Source of the DNA: QHVT01 sp036399015
GTDB lineage: Bacteria > Acidobacteriota > Thermoanaerobaculia > Gp7-AA8
Length of the DNA: 64,000 nucleotides
Direction: 5' to 3'
NCBI GenBank assembly: GCA_036399015.1
Contig: DASWNW010000134.1
Coordinates: 14,636-78,635 of the forward strand
In this document: positions 52,253 through 61,575 of the stretch, piece by piece
How positions within the stretch are numbered: the stretch's first letter is position 1
Layout of the letters: each line of letters begins with the position of its first letter
Program-made: the position numbers and the translations under genes
Notes under the pieces: generated by a model
Database searches by the model: none
The model's input: only the letters and a program-made list of their open reading frames with translations
Told to the model about the DNA's origin: nothing

Positions 52253-52614
52253 TCCGCGTCGATGACTTCCCTGAGATCGAGGCGAAGATTCGGACGGCCT
52301 TGCGGCGAGCAGGCGTGAAACGTCGAGTTGTCGAAGCACGCATGCAGCGGATCGTCCGGGCGGCGAGCACGATCATGGACCCGCGCATGTCACTCCTAAC
52401 TGTGGCTGCGACGGGCAGTGTCGCCGACCTCTACGCCGCACTTCTCATGGTGACCGTCGCCGATACGTTCCGCGATGGCGAGCAGCCGGGGATTGTCGGC
52501 GACTTCTTCCAGTTCACAGAGGAGGATGTGGTGCTGCTCCGACGTGTATTTGTATTGCTGCACGAGCGCTACTTCGGCTTCCCGCCGTACGCATCTGAGG
52601 AGGACCGCCGCTGA
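52249..52614 (+). CDS. Unknown helical protein, last gene of the metallopeptidase operon
   Basis: 121 residues from the ATG overlapping the previous stop (ATGA). All-helical appearance (IEAKIRTALRRAGVKRRVVE, VVLLRRVFVLLHERYFGF). No motif recognised. Four consecutive genes (50662-52614) share start/stop overlaps and so are made together. Confidence 0.6.
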   Translation: MIRVDDFPEIEAKIRTALRRAGVKRRVVEARMQRIVRAASTIMDPRMSLLTVAATGSVADLYAALLMVTVADTFRDGEQPGIVGDFFQFTEEDVVLLRRVFVLLHERYFGFPPYASEEDRR

Positions 52615-53095
52615 CTACAGGCGATGGGGAATCCGCACGATTGAGTGCAGGATCACGCGCCTTGTGGGTGTCCCACGAGAGTTGGGGATTCCCCACTAGA
52701 CAGGTTGTCGCAATCGTCGTGCATGCACGATCCGCGGTTGAATGAGGCTGTTCTCGCACGTCGAGCGGCCCTTCCCAACACGCCTCCACCTCCGCTTGCG
52801 CCGAGCGGCGCTCTCGCGCGGCCGACCACGATCCTCTGAGACAGGCACCCGCCGCGCTCCGTCCAGCACCACGTCACCCCCTTGCTGACGATCGCTGACG
52901 ACGGATCGCACCCGTCGGACCTCTCTCGGAGCTTCCGTGTGCCGGTCGCGCGAGGGCGCTTCAACGCGCACCTGAAAACGAGAGGAGGAGAACACTTGCA
53001 ATTCCAATCGTCCCGCTACCGCCGCCACTTGCCCCGCTGTCAGCTCTACCATCGTCGCTCCCGCTCCCGCCACCCTTTCCAGAAGGACGCCCGCC
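52615..53095. other. 481-bp gene-free region with an inverted GGGGAATCC site pair
   Basis: No open frame here looks protein-like. At 52625-52638 lies TGGGGAATCCGCAC, and at 52684-52696 the oppositely oriented GGGGATTCCCCAC, followed by CTAGACAGG. The same arrangement recurs at 60157-60225. The rest probably holds the promoter of the zinc-finger/ParB-like genes; no clear -35/-10 pair is seen. Confidence 0.5.
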
Positions 53096-53329
53096 ATGCG
53101 CCAGCTCGCACGTGACCCGTTCGCGCGAACGACGCTCGTGCGGGTGATCGTTCGTCCACTGGCGCACGGGCGGACCTGCTCGTGGTGCGGCAGCGTGCGG
53201 ACCTCGCGGAGAGGCGGCACACCGTACCTGTATCGCTACGGCACGGAGCCCGATGCGGTACGCCCCCGGATTCACTGGCACGACGGAGCGTTCTGCTCGA
53301 AATCCTGCCACGACGCCTACCACCTCTAA
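53096..53329 (+). CDS. Small zinc-finger protein
   Basis: 77 residues. C28-x2-C31 (TCSWCG) and C67-x3-C71 (FCSKSCHDAYH) form a four-Cys zinc finger of the FCS/treble-clef kind. The N-terminus is Arg-rich. It lies 33 bp before the ParB-like gene and may be co-transcribed. A nucleic-acid-binding role is inferred. Confidence 0.6.
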   Translation: MRQLARDPFARTTLVRVIVRPLAHGRTCSWCGSVRTSRRGGTPYLYRYGTEPDAVRPRIHWHDGAFCSKSCHDAYHL

Positions 53330-53362
53330 CCCCTAACCCGACAACCCAAGAAGGAGAACGTC

Positions 53363-55012
53363 ATGGCGCAATCCGACGCCACACGCTGTCAGTCCGTCTT
53401 GCTCGCGCAGCTCCGCGAGTCGCCTTTCAATCCCCGCAAGCACTACGACGAAGGAGGCCTCAACGAGCTTGCGGCGAGCATCGCCGACCGCGGCATCTTG
53501 CAGCCGCTCCTCGTCCGCCGCATCGAGGACGAGAAGACGCCGTACGAGATCGTCGCCGGCCACCGGCGCTCCCGCGCCGCGAAGATCGCGAAGCTCACGT
53601 CCGTCCCCGTCATCGTCCACGAGTTCACCGACCGCGAAGTCCGACAGGTGCAGCTCATCGAGAACGCGCAGCGCGTCGATCTCTCTCCGCTGGAGGAGGC
53701 GGAGGCGTACGCCGCGTTGCGAGAACTCGGGCTCTCCACGCGCGACGTCGCGCAGGAGGTGAAAAAGAAGCCGTCGTACGTCGCTGCGCGCCTGACCCTC
53801 ACCGCCCTCCCCGAGCAGGTGAAGAAAGAGTTGGCCGCGGGCGTCATCACCGCGGAGCATGCGGAGCTGATCGGGCTCATCCCGAACGCCGAGCTGCAAG
53901 AGCAGGCGCTAAAGCGGATCATCGTGGAGCACCCGCTCGAACCGCACTTCTCGTCCAAGGTCGCGAAGGGTGCCGTCCCGATCGCGAAGGCGCGCCGCAT
54001 CGTGGAGACGGAGTTTATGACTGTCCTCGAGAACGCGCCCTTCGACACCGCGGACCCGACCCTCTCGCCCCTCGGCGCGTGTGCCAAGTGTCCCTTACGC
54101 TCGGGCAATGATCGTGACCTGTTCGGCAACGTGCAGGGCAAGAACGTTTGCACGAACCTCGCGGACTACCGGCTCAAGATCGAGAACCACCTCAAGCGGC
54201 TCCGCGAACAGGGCGCAACCGTCCTGCTCACGCCGCGCGAGGTGAAGGAGGTCTTTCCGTTCGGCAACCCACAAGTCGCGGACGGCTATGTGGACTTGGA
54301 GGCGAAGTGCGCCGACGATCCGAAGAGCCGGACGTACGATCAACTCCTCGCGGCGGAGCCGAAGCGCTCTACGGTGTTCGCGTTCGTGAACGGCCGCATG
54401 CGCCGGGTCTACCCGAAGGCGCAGCTCGCGGCCGCCCTCGACGCCTCCGGCCACGAGTTCCTGCGGCGCAAGGCCGAACGCCCGGCGAGTAGCGACGCCG
54501 AGCGCCAAGCGAGAGCGCAGCAGAAGATCGACCGCGCTGTGCGGCACGCGACCCTCGCGGCGTTCGCCGCGGCCATCCCGAAGGCGAAGCTCGGCCTCTC
54601 GGAGTGGATTGATCTACTTGCGCACATCGTCATCGAGGAGAAGGGCTGGCAGCTCGAAGACGTGCTCCCGCGGCACGGCTTCGGCGGCAAGCGCGACGCT
54701 CTCAAAGGCAAGTGCGAGGAGACCGCCAAGAAGCTCGTCGCGAAGATGAACGACGCGCAGAAGCGCGCCTTTGTCATCGACGCGCTCGTGCAGACATGGG
54801 CCGGCCCGAACGCGGACGCCGGCAAACGTGCGGTGTTCGCCAAGGTGATCGCGCAGCTCGGCGTCGATGCCAAGGCGATCGAGAAGCAGGTGCGTACCGG
54901 CTTCGCGACCAAGGCAACGGGCAACCCCAAGCCGAACCCACCGAAAGCGGCAAGCGCCACGCCCAAGCGCACTGTACGCCCTGCGGCGAAAGTCATGCGC
55001 GCGCTGGCATGA
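53363..55012 (+). CDS. ParB/Spo0J-family protein with long C-terminal region
   Basis: 549 residues; AAGGAG precedes the ATG. The ParB N-terminal CTPase domain shows ESPFNPRKHY, GILQPLLVR, GHRRSRA at 66-72 and QVQLIENAQRVDLSP. An HTH follows (LGLSTRDVAQEVKKKPSYVA). The C-terminal ~330 residues differ from chromosomal ParB; they contain CAKCPLRSG, a Cys pair seen in ParB-like proteins of mobile elements. No parA is adjacent, which argues for a regulatory or element-maintenance role rather than classical partition. Confidence 0.85.
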   Translation: MAQSDATRCQSVLLAQLRESPFNPRKHYDEGGLNELAASIADRGILQPLLVRRIEDEKTPYEIVAGHRRSRAAKIAKLTSVPVIVHEFTDREVRQVQLIENAQRVDLSPLEEAEAYAALRELGLSTRDVAQEVKKKPSYVAARLTLTALPEQVKKELAAGVITAEHAELIGLIPNAELQEQALKRIIVEHPLEPHFSSKVAKGAVPIAKARRIVETEFMTVLENAPFDTADPTLSPLGACAKCPLRSGNDRDLFGNVQGKNVCTNLADYRLKIENHLKRLREQGATVLLTPREVKEVFPFGNPQVADGYVDLEAKCADDPKSRTYDQLLAAEPKRSTVFAFVNGRMRRVYPKAQLAAALDASGHEFLRRKAERPASSDAERQARAQQKIDRAVRHATLAAFAAAIPKAKLGLSEWIDLLAHIVIEEKGWQLEDVLPRHGFGGKRDALKGKCEETAKKLVAKMNDAQKRAFVIDALVQTWAGPNADAGKRAVFAKVIAQLGVDAKAIEKQVRTGFATKATGNPKPNPPKAASATPKRTVRPAAKVMRALA

Positions 55013-55028
55013 GTCGGAGGATCGAGCG

Positions 55029-55244
55029 ATGGCACGGTTCTACGGCGAAGTCCAAGGTACGCGCGGGCGCGCATCGCGCCTCGGCAGCGCAGGCATGCGA
55101 TCCCATACCCGCGGCTGGAACGTCGGTGTGGAGGTTGTTTGCACGATCCGCGACGATGTGGACGTCATCGAGGTCTACGAGACCGGCGGCAGCCATGCGC
55201 CAGGCGCGAAACGCCTCATCGCCACGGTCACGGATCGCAAGTAG
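55029..55244 (+). CDS. Small conserved mobile-element protein (MARFYGEVQG type)
   Basis: 71 residues starting MARFYGEVQGTRGRASRLGS. This opening and the GWNVGVEV segment recall a family of short proteins that I know from many integrative elements and phages; their function is unknown. The start is clear, 16 bp after the ParB-like gene, and a strong terminator follows the stop. Confidence 0.75.
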   Translation: MARFYGEVQGTRGRASRLGSAGMRSHTRGWNVGVEVVCTIRDDVDVIEVYETGGSHAPGAKRLIATVTDRK

Positions 55245-55255
55245 TTCGTTTCTGT

Positions 55256-55284
55256 GGCGGGGCGGCTGGATCAGCCGCCCCGCC
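55256..55284 (+). terminator. Strong hairpin terminator
   Basis: A 13-bp perfect stem (GGCGGGGCGGCTG / CAGCCGCCCCGCC) with a 3-nt loop, followed by ATTTGTGTG. It lies 12 bp past the stop of the MARFYGEVQG-type gene and ends the ParB-like operon before the restriction-modification gene. Confidence 0.8.
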
Positions 55285-55374
55285 ATTTGTGTGATGAAGA
55301 CATGGGCGCGGCGGACCGCTAGAATGCCAGCATCGTCCGAGGTCGCACTCCGCATGCCTAGATCTACCCCCTTA

Positions 55375-58254
55375 ATGAGCACCCAAGAAGCAGCGCGTCT
55401 CCAGGCGTTCGTCGATTACGCACAGACACTCAGCGGCGATGAAAAAGGTGAGGCCCAGGTGTTCTGCGACCGCCTGTTCCAAGCCTTCGGTCACGCCGGC
55501 TACAAGGAGGCCGGGGCGACACTTGAGCATCGGATAAAACAGGAAAAGAAGAGCACCAGATTCGCCGATCTCGTGTGGAAGCCGCGACTCCTGCTCGAAA
55601 TGAAGAAAGGTGGCGAGTCGCTGGAACGGCACTACCGACAAGCCTTCGAGTATTGGCAGCGCCTGGTGCCCCATCGGCCACGGTACGTTGTCCTCTGCAA
55701 CTTTCGCGAGTTCTGGGTCTACGACTTCGATCTCCAGCTCGATCAGCCGATCGACACGGTTGACCTTCACGAACTCCCGAAACGATACCAAGCGCTCAAC
55801 TTTCTTTTCCCCGACGAGCGAAAGCCGCTCTTCAACAACGATCGGGTCGCAGTTACGCGCGGTGCGGCAGACAAAGTGGCGACGATCTTCAACAGCATAG
55901 TCGCACGTGGCGAAGATCGTACCGTCGCGCAGCGGTTTGTTTTGCAATGTGTCGTCGCGATGTTTTCGGAGGATGCGGGGCTTCTGCCACGTGGAATCTT
56001 CACACAGCACGTGGACGAGTGCCTTCAAGGCGCGAGTACCTACGATAGCCTAGGCGCGTTGTTTCGACAGATGAACTCGCCGGATGCCGCTCGCGGCGGC
56101 CGCTACAAGGAAGTCCGCTACTTCAACGGGGGACTCTTTCGTGTCATTGAGCCCGTGGAACTCTCGCGCGAGGAGCTTGAACTGCTGGGTGAAGCCGCGC
56201 AGGAGGACTGGTCGCGCGTGCAGCCGCCGATCTTCGGGTCCCTTTTCGAGAGCAGCATGGGCGCAGCGCAGCGTCACGCCTACGGCGCGCACTTCACGAG
56301 CGAGGCGGACATTCAGAAGGTGGTTCTCCCCACGATCATTCGGCCGTGGCGCGAACGAATTGATGCCGCGAAAACGCTAACAGCGTTGTTGGATATTCGC
56401 ACGGCGCTCACCAAATTCCGGGTACTCGATCCAGCGTGCGGAAGCGGCAACTTCCTTTCCGTGGCATACCGTGAGCTAAAACGCCTTGAACTCGACGTGT
56501 TACTGAAAGCGCATCAGGCGTATGGCAAGCAGGCGGATCGGCGTATGGGATCGTCCTCACTCATCTCTACCCGCCAATTCTTCGGGATAGACAACAATCT
56601 CTTTGCAGTCGAACTCGCGAAGGTGACGCTGATGCTCGCGAAGGAGCTTGCTCTTGAAGAGACCCAGACCGCGCTAGGCAAGGCGCAGATGGAGCTCGGG
56701 CTGCAATTCGACAGTGCGCTACCGCTCGACAATCTCGATGACAATATCCGATGCGATGACGCGCTCATCGGCGTATGGCCGGCGGCTGACGCCATCATTG
56801 GCAATCCGCCGTATCAGTCGAAGAACAAGATGCAAGTGGAGTACGGTCGTGCATACCTGAACACAATCCGCAAACGCTACCCTGATGTTCCTGGTCGCGC
56901 CGACTACTGCGTGTACTGGTTTCGTCGCGCACATGACCACCTGCCGCCGAATGGACGGGCAGGACTCGTCGGCACGAACACAATCCGTCAGAATTACTCG
57001 CGAGAAGGTGGGTTAGATTACATTGTGGAGACCGGAGGTACGATTACCGAAGCAGTCTCCACACAGGTCTGGTCGGGCGACGCTGTAGTACACGTGTCGA
57101 TCGTCAATTGGGTGAAGGGCAACGAGGTGGGGAAGAAGCACCTCTTCGTGCAAAAGGGCAACTCCGTTACGAGTCCGTGGGAAGTGCATGAGCTGGATCT
57201 TATCGGCCCTTCACTCTCGCCGCGGCTCGATGTCTCTACTGCGGCGAAGCTCCGCGTCAACGCGACAGCCGAAGTTTGTTACCAAGGGCAGACGCACGGT
57301 CATAAGGGGTTTCTCTTGAGTCCAGCCGAGGCAACCGAAATGCTCAAAGCGGATTCGCGGAACGCAGCCGTCATATTTCCATTTATGATCGGGGAAGACC
57401 TCTTGGATCTTAGTCCACCGCATCCGAGTCGTTTCGTCATTGACTTCGGCCAGCGCGATCTTGTGGAAGCCTCTACGTTCAGGCTCCCGTTTGAGCGGGT
57501 GAAAACTCTAGTCCTTGCAGCCCGCGAAGAGGCCGCGGTCGAAGAATCCGCCCGCAACAAGGATGCGCTTGCGGACGATCCTGACGCGCGGATCAATCAC
57601 CATCATGCAAACTTCCTTAAACATTGGTGGCGACTTTCATACGGTCGCGCCGAGCTTATGGACAGACTCAATCGGCTGAACAGGTACATTGCATGTTCAC
57701 GTGTGACCAAACGGCCGCTGTTCGCATTCCTTGACCGCGAGGTTCATCCGAACGACGCTCTACAGGTCTTTCTGTTCGACGACGACTACTCGTTCGGTGT
57801 TCTCCAATCTTCGCTGCACACCGACTGGTTCGCCGAGCGGTGTTCCACGATGAAGGCTGACCCGCGATATACGTCTGACTCGGTCTTCAACACATATCCT
57901 TGGCCGCAAGCACCGACGCTGGCCCAGGTTCGCACTGTTGCCAAGGCCGCACGTGAGTTGCGAGTGTGTCGGCAGCGCCTTATGGATAAGGGGAACCTCT
58001 CTTTGGGGGAACTCTACAACCTTGTCGAAGGTCCCGGACAGAGTGAATTGAAAGATGCACACACAGCGCTCGATAAAGCAGTGTTTGCCGCGTACGGTTT
58101 CCGGTCGTCGGCTGACACGCTATCGCAGCTGCTTGCTCTGAACATGAAGTTGACTGCATTAGAGAAGGCCGAAGCAAAGGTTGTCGGCCCGGGCGTTCCG
58201 CCAATTGCCTCGAAGGTGTCAGACATTCGCTCGGATGACCGAATCTCTGCGTAG
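55375..58254 (+). CDS. MmeI-like type IIL restriction-modification enzyme
   Basis: 959 residues from MSTQEAARLQAFV; an ATG 21 bp upstream is also in frame. The N-terminal nuclease site is D65 ... E75-M-K77 (RFADLVWKPRLLLEMKK), a PD-(D/E)XK pattern. The methyltransferase has DPACGSGNFL at D352 and NPPY near residue 480, so it is an N6-adenine enzyme. QFFGIDNNLFAVELAKVTLML and the helical and target-recognition parts fit the MmeI family, in which one chain both cuts and methylates one strand. It defends the host or the element against foreign DNA. G+C is lower than in the ParB-like operon. Confidence 0.88.
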   Translation: MSTQEAARLQAFVDYAQTLSGDEKGEAQVFCDRLFQAFGHAGYKEAGATLEHRIKQEKKSTRFADLVWKPRLLLEMKKGGESLERHYRQAFEYWQRLVPHRPRYVVLCNFREFWVYDFDLQLDQPIDTVDLHELPKRYQALNFLFPDERKPLFNNDRVAVTRGAADKVATIFNSIVARGEDRTVAQRFVLQCVVAMFSEDAGLLPRGIFTQHVDECLQGASTYDSLGALFRQMNSPDAARGGRYKEVRYFNGGLFRVIEPVELSREELELLGEAAQEDWSRVQPPIFGSLFESSMGAAQRHAYGAHFTSEADIQKVVLPTIIRPWRERIDAAKTLTALLDIRTALTKFRVLDPACGSGNFLSVAYRELKRLELDVLLKAHQAYGKQADRRMGSSSLISTRQFFGIDNNLFAVELAKVTLMLAKELALEETQTALGKAQMELGLQFDSALPLDNLDDNIRCDDALIGVWPAADAIIGNPPYQSKNKMQVEYGRAYLNTIRKRYPDVPGRADYCVYWFRRAHDHLPPNGRAGLVGTNTIRQNYSREGGLDYIVETGGTITEAVSTQVWSGDAVVHVSIVNWVKGNEVGKKHLFVQKGNSVTSPWEVHELDLIGPSLSPRLDVSTAAKLRVNATAEVCYQGQTHGHKGFLLSPAEATEMLKADSRNAAVIFPFMIGEDLLDLSPPHPSRFVIDFGQRDLVEASTFRLPFERVKTLVLAAREEAAVEESARNKDALADDPDARINHHHANFLKHWWRLSYGRAELMDRLNRLNRYIACSRVTKRPLFAFLDREVHPNDALQVFLFDDDYSFGVLQSSLHTDWFAERCSTMKADPRYTSDSVFNTYPWPQAPTLAQVRTVAKAARELRVCRQRLMDKGNLSLGELYNLVEGPGQSELKDAHTALDKAVFAAYGFRSSADTLSQLLALNMKLTALEKAEAKVVGPGVPPIASKVSDIRSDDRISA

Positions 58255-58274
58255 GCGGCCCGAAATAGTCGCCC

Positions 58275-59882
58275 TCACGCCGCTGCCGCGAACTCCCCCA
58301 TGAAGTCGCCGGTGTCATGTGCGGCACCAAAGAAGCGGGGGGTTGACGTTTCGAGAAAGTAGGTCATAACTTCGTTCACTAGCTGACCCCATATGGGAAG
58401 GGCCGACCGATCCATCAGGATCGCTGTCGGCTTTTCCGCGTGCACATGCACTTTCTTGTCCTGTGCGACGAGTTCTAACCCTAAACGCCGCACATACTCC
58501 TTTTTCCCTTCGGCGTCGGTGGTCTGGAATTCAGAAATGCCTTCTGGCAGCCCCGATATGAACGCGCGAGCGAGTTCTATCCGCTGTTCGAGGTCTTCAC
58601 TAAACACGCGAACTTTCATCTGTGCCGAGGCGAGCTGTTCGTTCAACTCGGCCCGTTTGAAGTTGTAGTCGGGTTGCGAAATCGCACCTTCCACCAAGAG
58701 GTCGAGGAGGCGCTTGTTCTGACGCTCAAAGACATCGATCTCCGCCAAGAGTCGATTCCTCTCCTCCCCCGCGGTCGCGCGTCGTGCAGTGGCAAGCTCC
58801 TCCACCATCCGCAGGCATAGCTCTTTCTCTTCCCGCGGCAGCACAAGGTGCAAGAGAGCGCTTTCGATAGCGGCGGTAAATTCGTGCTCCACAATTTGCG
58901 GCTCAGAACACCGCTTCTTCGATCGGTTCGAGCAGATGTAGTAGGTATAGCTCCGTCCACTCGGCTTTACCTTCGTATAGGCCGTCAGTCGCCGCCCACA
59001 TCCACCGCACCGGATGAGCCCGGAGTAGGGAAAGCTCTTCGTCTGTGGGCGCTCGGCGGCTACATAGCGACCTGCGAGGACATCCTGCACGCGGTCGAAG
59101 AGTGCCTTATTGATGAGGGGCGCATGGGAGCCCGGAATCAGCCGGTCCTTTATCCGCATCATCCCCACGTAGAACGGATTGCGGAGAATGCGCTGGATCG
59201 TGTTGAGTGGAATTCCGCGGCGCCTCGAATTCATGCGCCGACGTCGGATGAAATTGAGTCGCCACTCCTCCTCTGCGATCGTCGCGAGGCGCAGGAGGGA
59301 GTAGTTGCCTGTCGCCGCAAGCTCAAAGAGCTTGCGCACATAGGGAGCTGCGCGCCCGTCCACGACAATCGTGCCGTGGTTCCGCTCATCACGGCGATTC
59401 AGGTAGCCAAGAGGGGCGATCCCGGTCCACTCCCCATTACGCCACTTCTCCTCCATGCCGCGCTTTGTATTCTTCGAGAGGTCTTTCGAGAACTTTGCGG
59501 AAAGCCCTAACTCCAAGTGCAAGACAAAATGTTCGTCGGCTTGATCTGCCATGTAGATACGGTCGGACGTGATGATGCGCCCGAGTTTCTTGGATTCCAG
59601 CGCGTAGAGAATCGAGCCGCCGTCGAGCGCATTACGCGCAAGACGATCAGCCTTCCAACAAATCACCGTATCAACCTCACCCTTCTGAATGAGGCTGAGA
59701 AGCCTGTTGAACTCGGGACGGCCGGGGGTCTTCGCGGATCGCCGCTCCTCGAACACGAGCGGGTCTACGATCTCGTTTCGCGCGCAGATGTCGCGCGCCC
59801 AATAGAGTTGCGCGGGGAGACTTTGAACCTGCTTGTCTTCGGCGTCCGTTGATCGGCGGGCGTAGATGGCGGCTCGGGGCAT
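58275..59882 (-). CDS. Large serine recombinase
   Basis: 535 residues. The resolvase domain opens with AAIYARRSTDAEDKQVQS, S11 being the nucleophile; Arg residues in CWKADRLARN complete the site. A Recombinase domain (RRGIPLNTIQRILRNPFYVG), a zinc ribbon (RCGGCGRRL ... CSNRSKKRC) and a coiled coil (~385-450) follow, as in phage and element integrases. It converges with the restriction-modification gene (stops 20 bp apart). It may mobilise the right part of the element independently of the tyrosine recombinase. Confidence 0.92.
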   Translation of the reverse strand: MPRAAIYARRSTDAEDKQVQSLPAQLYWARDICARNEIVDPLVFEERRSAKTPGRPEFNRLLSLIQKGEVDTVICWKADRLARNALDGGSILYALESKKLGRIITSDRIYMADQADEHFVLHLELGLSAKFSKDLSKNTKRGMEEKWRNGEWTGIAPLGYLNRRDERNHGTIVVDGRAAPYVRKLFELAATGNYSLLRLATIAEEEWRLNFIRRRRMNSRRRGIPLNTIQRILRNPFYVGMMRIKDRLIPGSHAPLINKALFDRVQDVLAGRYVAAERPQTKSFPYSGLIRCGGCGRRLTAYTKVKPSGRSYTYYICSNRSKKRCSEPQIVEHEFTAAIESALLHLVLPREEKELCLRMVEELATARRATAGEERNRLLAEIDVFERQNKRLLDLLVEGAISQPDYNFKRAELNEQLASAQMKVRVFSEDLEQRIELARAFISGLPEGISEFQTTDAEGKKEYVRRLGLELVAQDKKVHVHAEKPTAILMDRSALPIWGQLVNEVMTYFLETSTPRFFGAAHDTGDFMGEFAAAA

Positions 59883-60103
59883 ATGGGTGTAGGGAGCTGG
59901 TCGCGGAGCGCTGCTTCGACGCGCCGCAGGATATCCTCGGCAACGGTATACAGATACAGGCGATAGGCGGCAAGCTGATCGGCCGTCGGCGCGTGTCCAA
60001 GACGCCGCGTAATCGTCTCTGCTATATCGCGCTCCAATGAGGAAGAGAATACCGGAACTTCGGCCGGCTTGATGGTGTGTCCTTTGGAGCGTTGAGCATC
60101 CAT
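59765..60103 (-). CDS. Possible small protein overlapping the serine recombinase start
   Basis: 112 residues (MDAQRSKGHTIKPAEVPVFS...). Residues ~30-70 are a believable helix (HAPTADQLAAYRLYLYTVAE), but the last ~40 residues overlap the recombinase start by 118 bp in another frame and are Pro/Arg/Ser-rich. Either a real gene with a long overlap, or only its first half is meaningful. The recombinase start cannot move, as its catalytic residues lie in the overlap. Confidence 0.42.
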   Translation of the reverse strand: MDAQRSKGHTIKPAEVPVFSSSLERDIAETITRRLGHAPTADQLAAYRLYLYTVAEDILRRVEAALRDQLPTPICPEPPSTPADQRTPKTSRFKVSPRNSIGRATSARETRS

Positions 60104-60156
60104 GCCCTCACGATAGCGAGCGGACGCGCGGCCCCGAAGATCGCCCGAGGTTGTAG

Positions 60157-60236
60157 TGGGGAATCCGCACTCGGTTTCAACGGTACGCGGCCTCTAGATG
60201 CGATTCAGGTGTGAGGATTCCGCGCATTGTCTAGAG
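60157..60236. repeat. Second GGGGAATCC site pair, with embedded palindrome
   Basis: TGGGGAATCCGCAC at 60157-60170 is identical to 52625-52638. An opposed GAGGATTCCGCGC follows at 60213. Around it, CTCTAGATGCG (60192) and CGCATTGTCTAGAG (60223-60236) form an imperfect palindrome. It lies between the leftward recombinase run and the rightward gene at 60310. Confidence 0.65.
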
Positions 60237-60309
60237 CGCGTCTCCTGAACAGGAAGTCGCCCGCCTAGGCTTTGCAGTGCATCCGCAGATGCCCAACTGA
60301 CTCCGCTTC

Positions 60310-61575
60310 ATGGATCGCTCGACACCACCACGACCACCGACGAACGAGAGCCCCGATGCGTCGCGCGATGACCTCGCGCCGGAAGCGCTGCCGAACCCCG
60401 GCGCGACCGCGCCGGACATGAATAGTCAGGGTGCGAACCCCCTCCGACTGAATGGAGGAAAGCCAGTTTTCGCCATGCGGAACACGTATCGCCGGGAGAA
60501 CACCCCGCAGAACACCCCTGACGCTGGCGCAGAACAACCCCCTCCTCTTGCAGAACACCCCGGCGCGGATGGCCCGGATGTGCCGCGGGATCGGGTGGCG
60601 GTGCTCCAACTCGTGCGTATGCGCATCTTGTCCTTCGATCAGCTCGCGCGGCTGACCTACTTCACCGCTAACAAGACGGTTGCACGGCGGCGGCTCCGCC
60701 GTCTTCGAGATCAAGGATGGATTGATCTTTGGGAGCGGCCGGTGGCGCAAGGTGGCGCGCCGCGCTACGCCCATCCGACAAGGCGAGCACTCCGATGGGG
60801 CGAGGCAGTAACGACGGCCGCGACGGATGGGACGATCCTCGGGCCGCTCGTACACCTTATGACGCCGCCGACGCCGCGACAGCCGTGGAAGTTGGAAAAG
60901 GGCGCAGTCCCGCTCTTCCTGGCGCACACGGAGGAGGCGAACGACATCCTCATCGCCTGGCTTCGTCGCTCCGGTGAGCGCGTTCTGTGGCTGTCGAGTT
61001 GGGATTGCCCGTTCCCCGAGCACGTCGAGTGGCGGCCCATGCCGCAGCCGGACTACGTGCTCGTTCTCGGGCGCGGCGGCACGCCGCACCTCGTCTTCGG
61101 GGAACACGACCGCGGTACGGAAGGCCGCGAGGTCGTCGGGCGGAAGTTCCGAACCTACCGGACGTGGATGGAGACGCCAGAGATCGCCCACCGGACATTC
61201 GGCTTCGCCACGTTCCACGTCTTCGTGACGGTGAGTGGCGATCACGCCGAGCGCCGCATCAGCCAGCTCGCGCAGCTCGCGCGCGACGAAGGCGTGGAGA
61301 CCTTCACACGGTTCATGCTCGCAGCCCCCGATGCCGTCCCGAGCTTGCCGGCCCTAACCCCCGCCACGATGGACTTCACCCACTGCCGTCTCTGTCAGAC
61401 CCGCGTGCCGATGCGCGCCGAGGTTTGCCCCTCCTGCGGCGCGCCGACGCACCAGCTCGCGCGCGACGACCTGACTGCCGAACTCGCCCCTCCCCCGATC
61501 GAGTACGCCGCGGAATTGGATGCTCCCGAGATCGAAACGCTCCCCTCCGAGCCACCCCTGCGTCCGCCGCCCTGA
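60310..61575 (+). CDS. Replication-relaxation-like protein (winged-helix, with zinc ribbon)
   Basis: 421 residues; later in-frame ATGs (60418, 60475) could be the true start, as the first ~85 residues are Pro/Asn-rich and disordered. The core VAVLQLVRMRILSFDQLARL followed by RRRLRRLRDQGWIDLWERP is the winged helix of Replic_Relax proteins, found on conjugative elements and plasmids near transfer ATPases. The C-terminus has CRLC and CPSCG, a zinc ribbon. A role in DNA processing for transfer or replication is inferred. Confidence 0.75.
   Translation: MDRSTPPRPPTNESPDASRDDLAPEALPNPGATAPDMNSQGANPLRLNGGKPVFAMRNTYRRENTPQNTPDAGAEQPPPLAEHPGADGPDVPRDRVAVLQLVRMRILSFDQLARLTYFTANKTVARRRLRRLRDQGWIDLWERPVAQGGAPRYAHPTRRALRWGEAVTTAATDGTILGPLVHLMTPPTPRQPWKLEKGAVPLFLAHTEEANDILIAWLRRSGERVLWLSSWDCPFPEHVEWRPMPQPDYVLVLGRGGTPHLVFGEHDRGTEGREVVGRKFRTYRTWMETPEIAHRTFGFATFHVFVTVSGDHAERRISQLAQLARDEGVETFTRFMLAAPDAVPSLPALTPATMDFTHCRLCQTRVPMRAEVCPSCGAPTHQLARDDLTAELAPPPIEYAAELDAPEIETLPSEPPLRPPP

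Noticed and set aside
53363..55012. Classical plasmid partition locus
   Set aside because: No parA gene and no palindromic parS-like site are visible next to the ParB-family gene.
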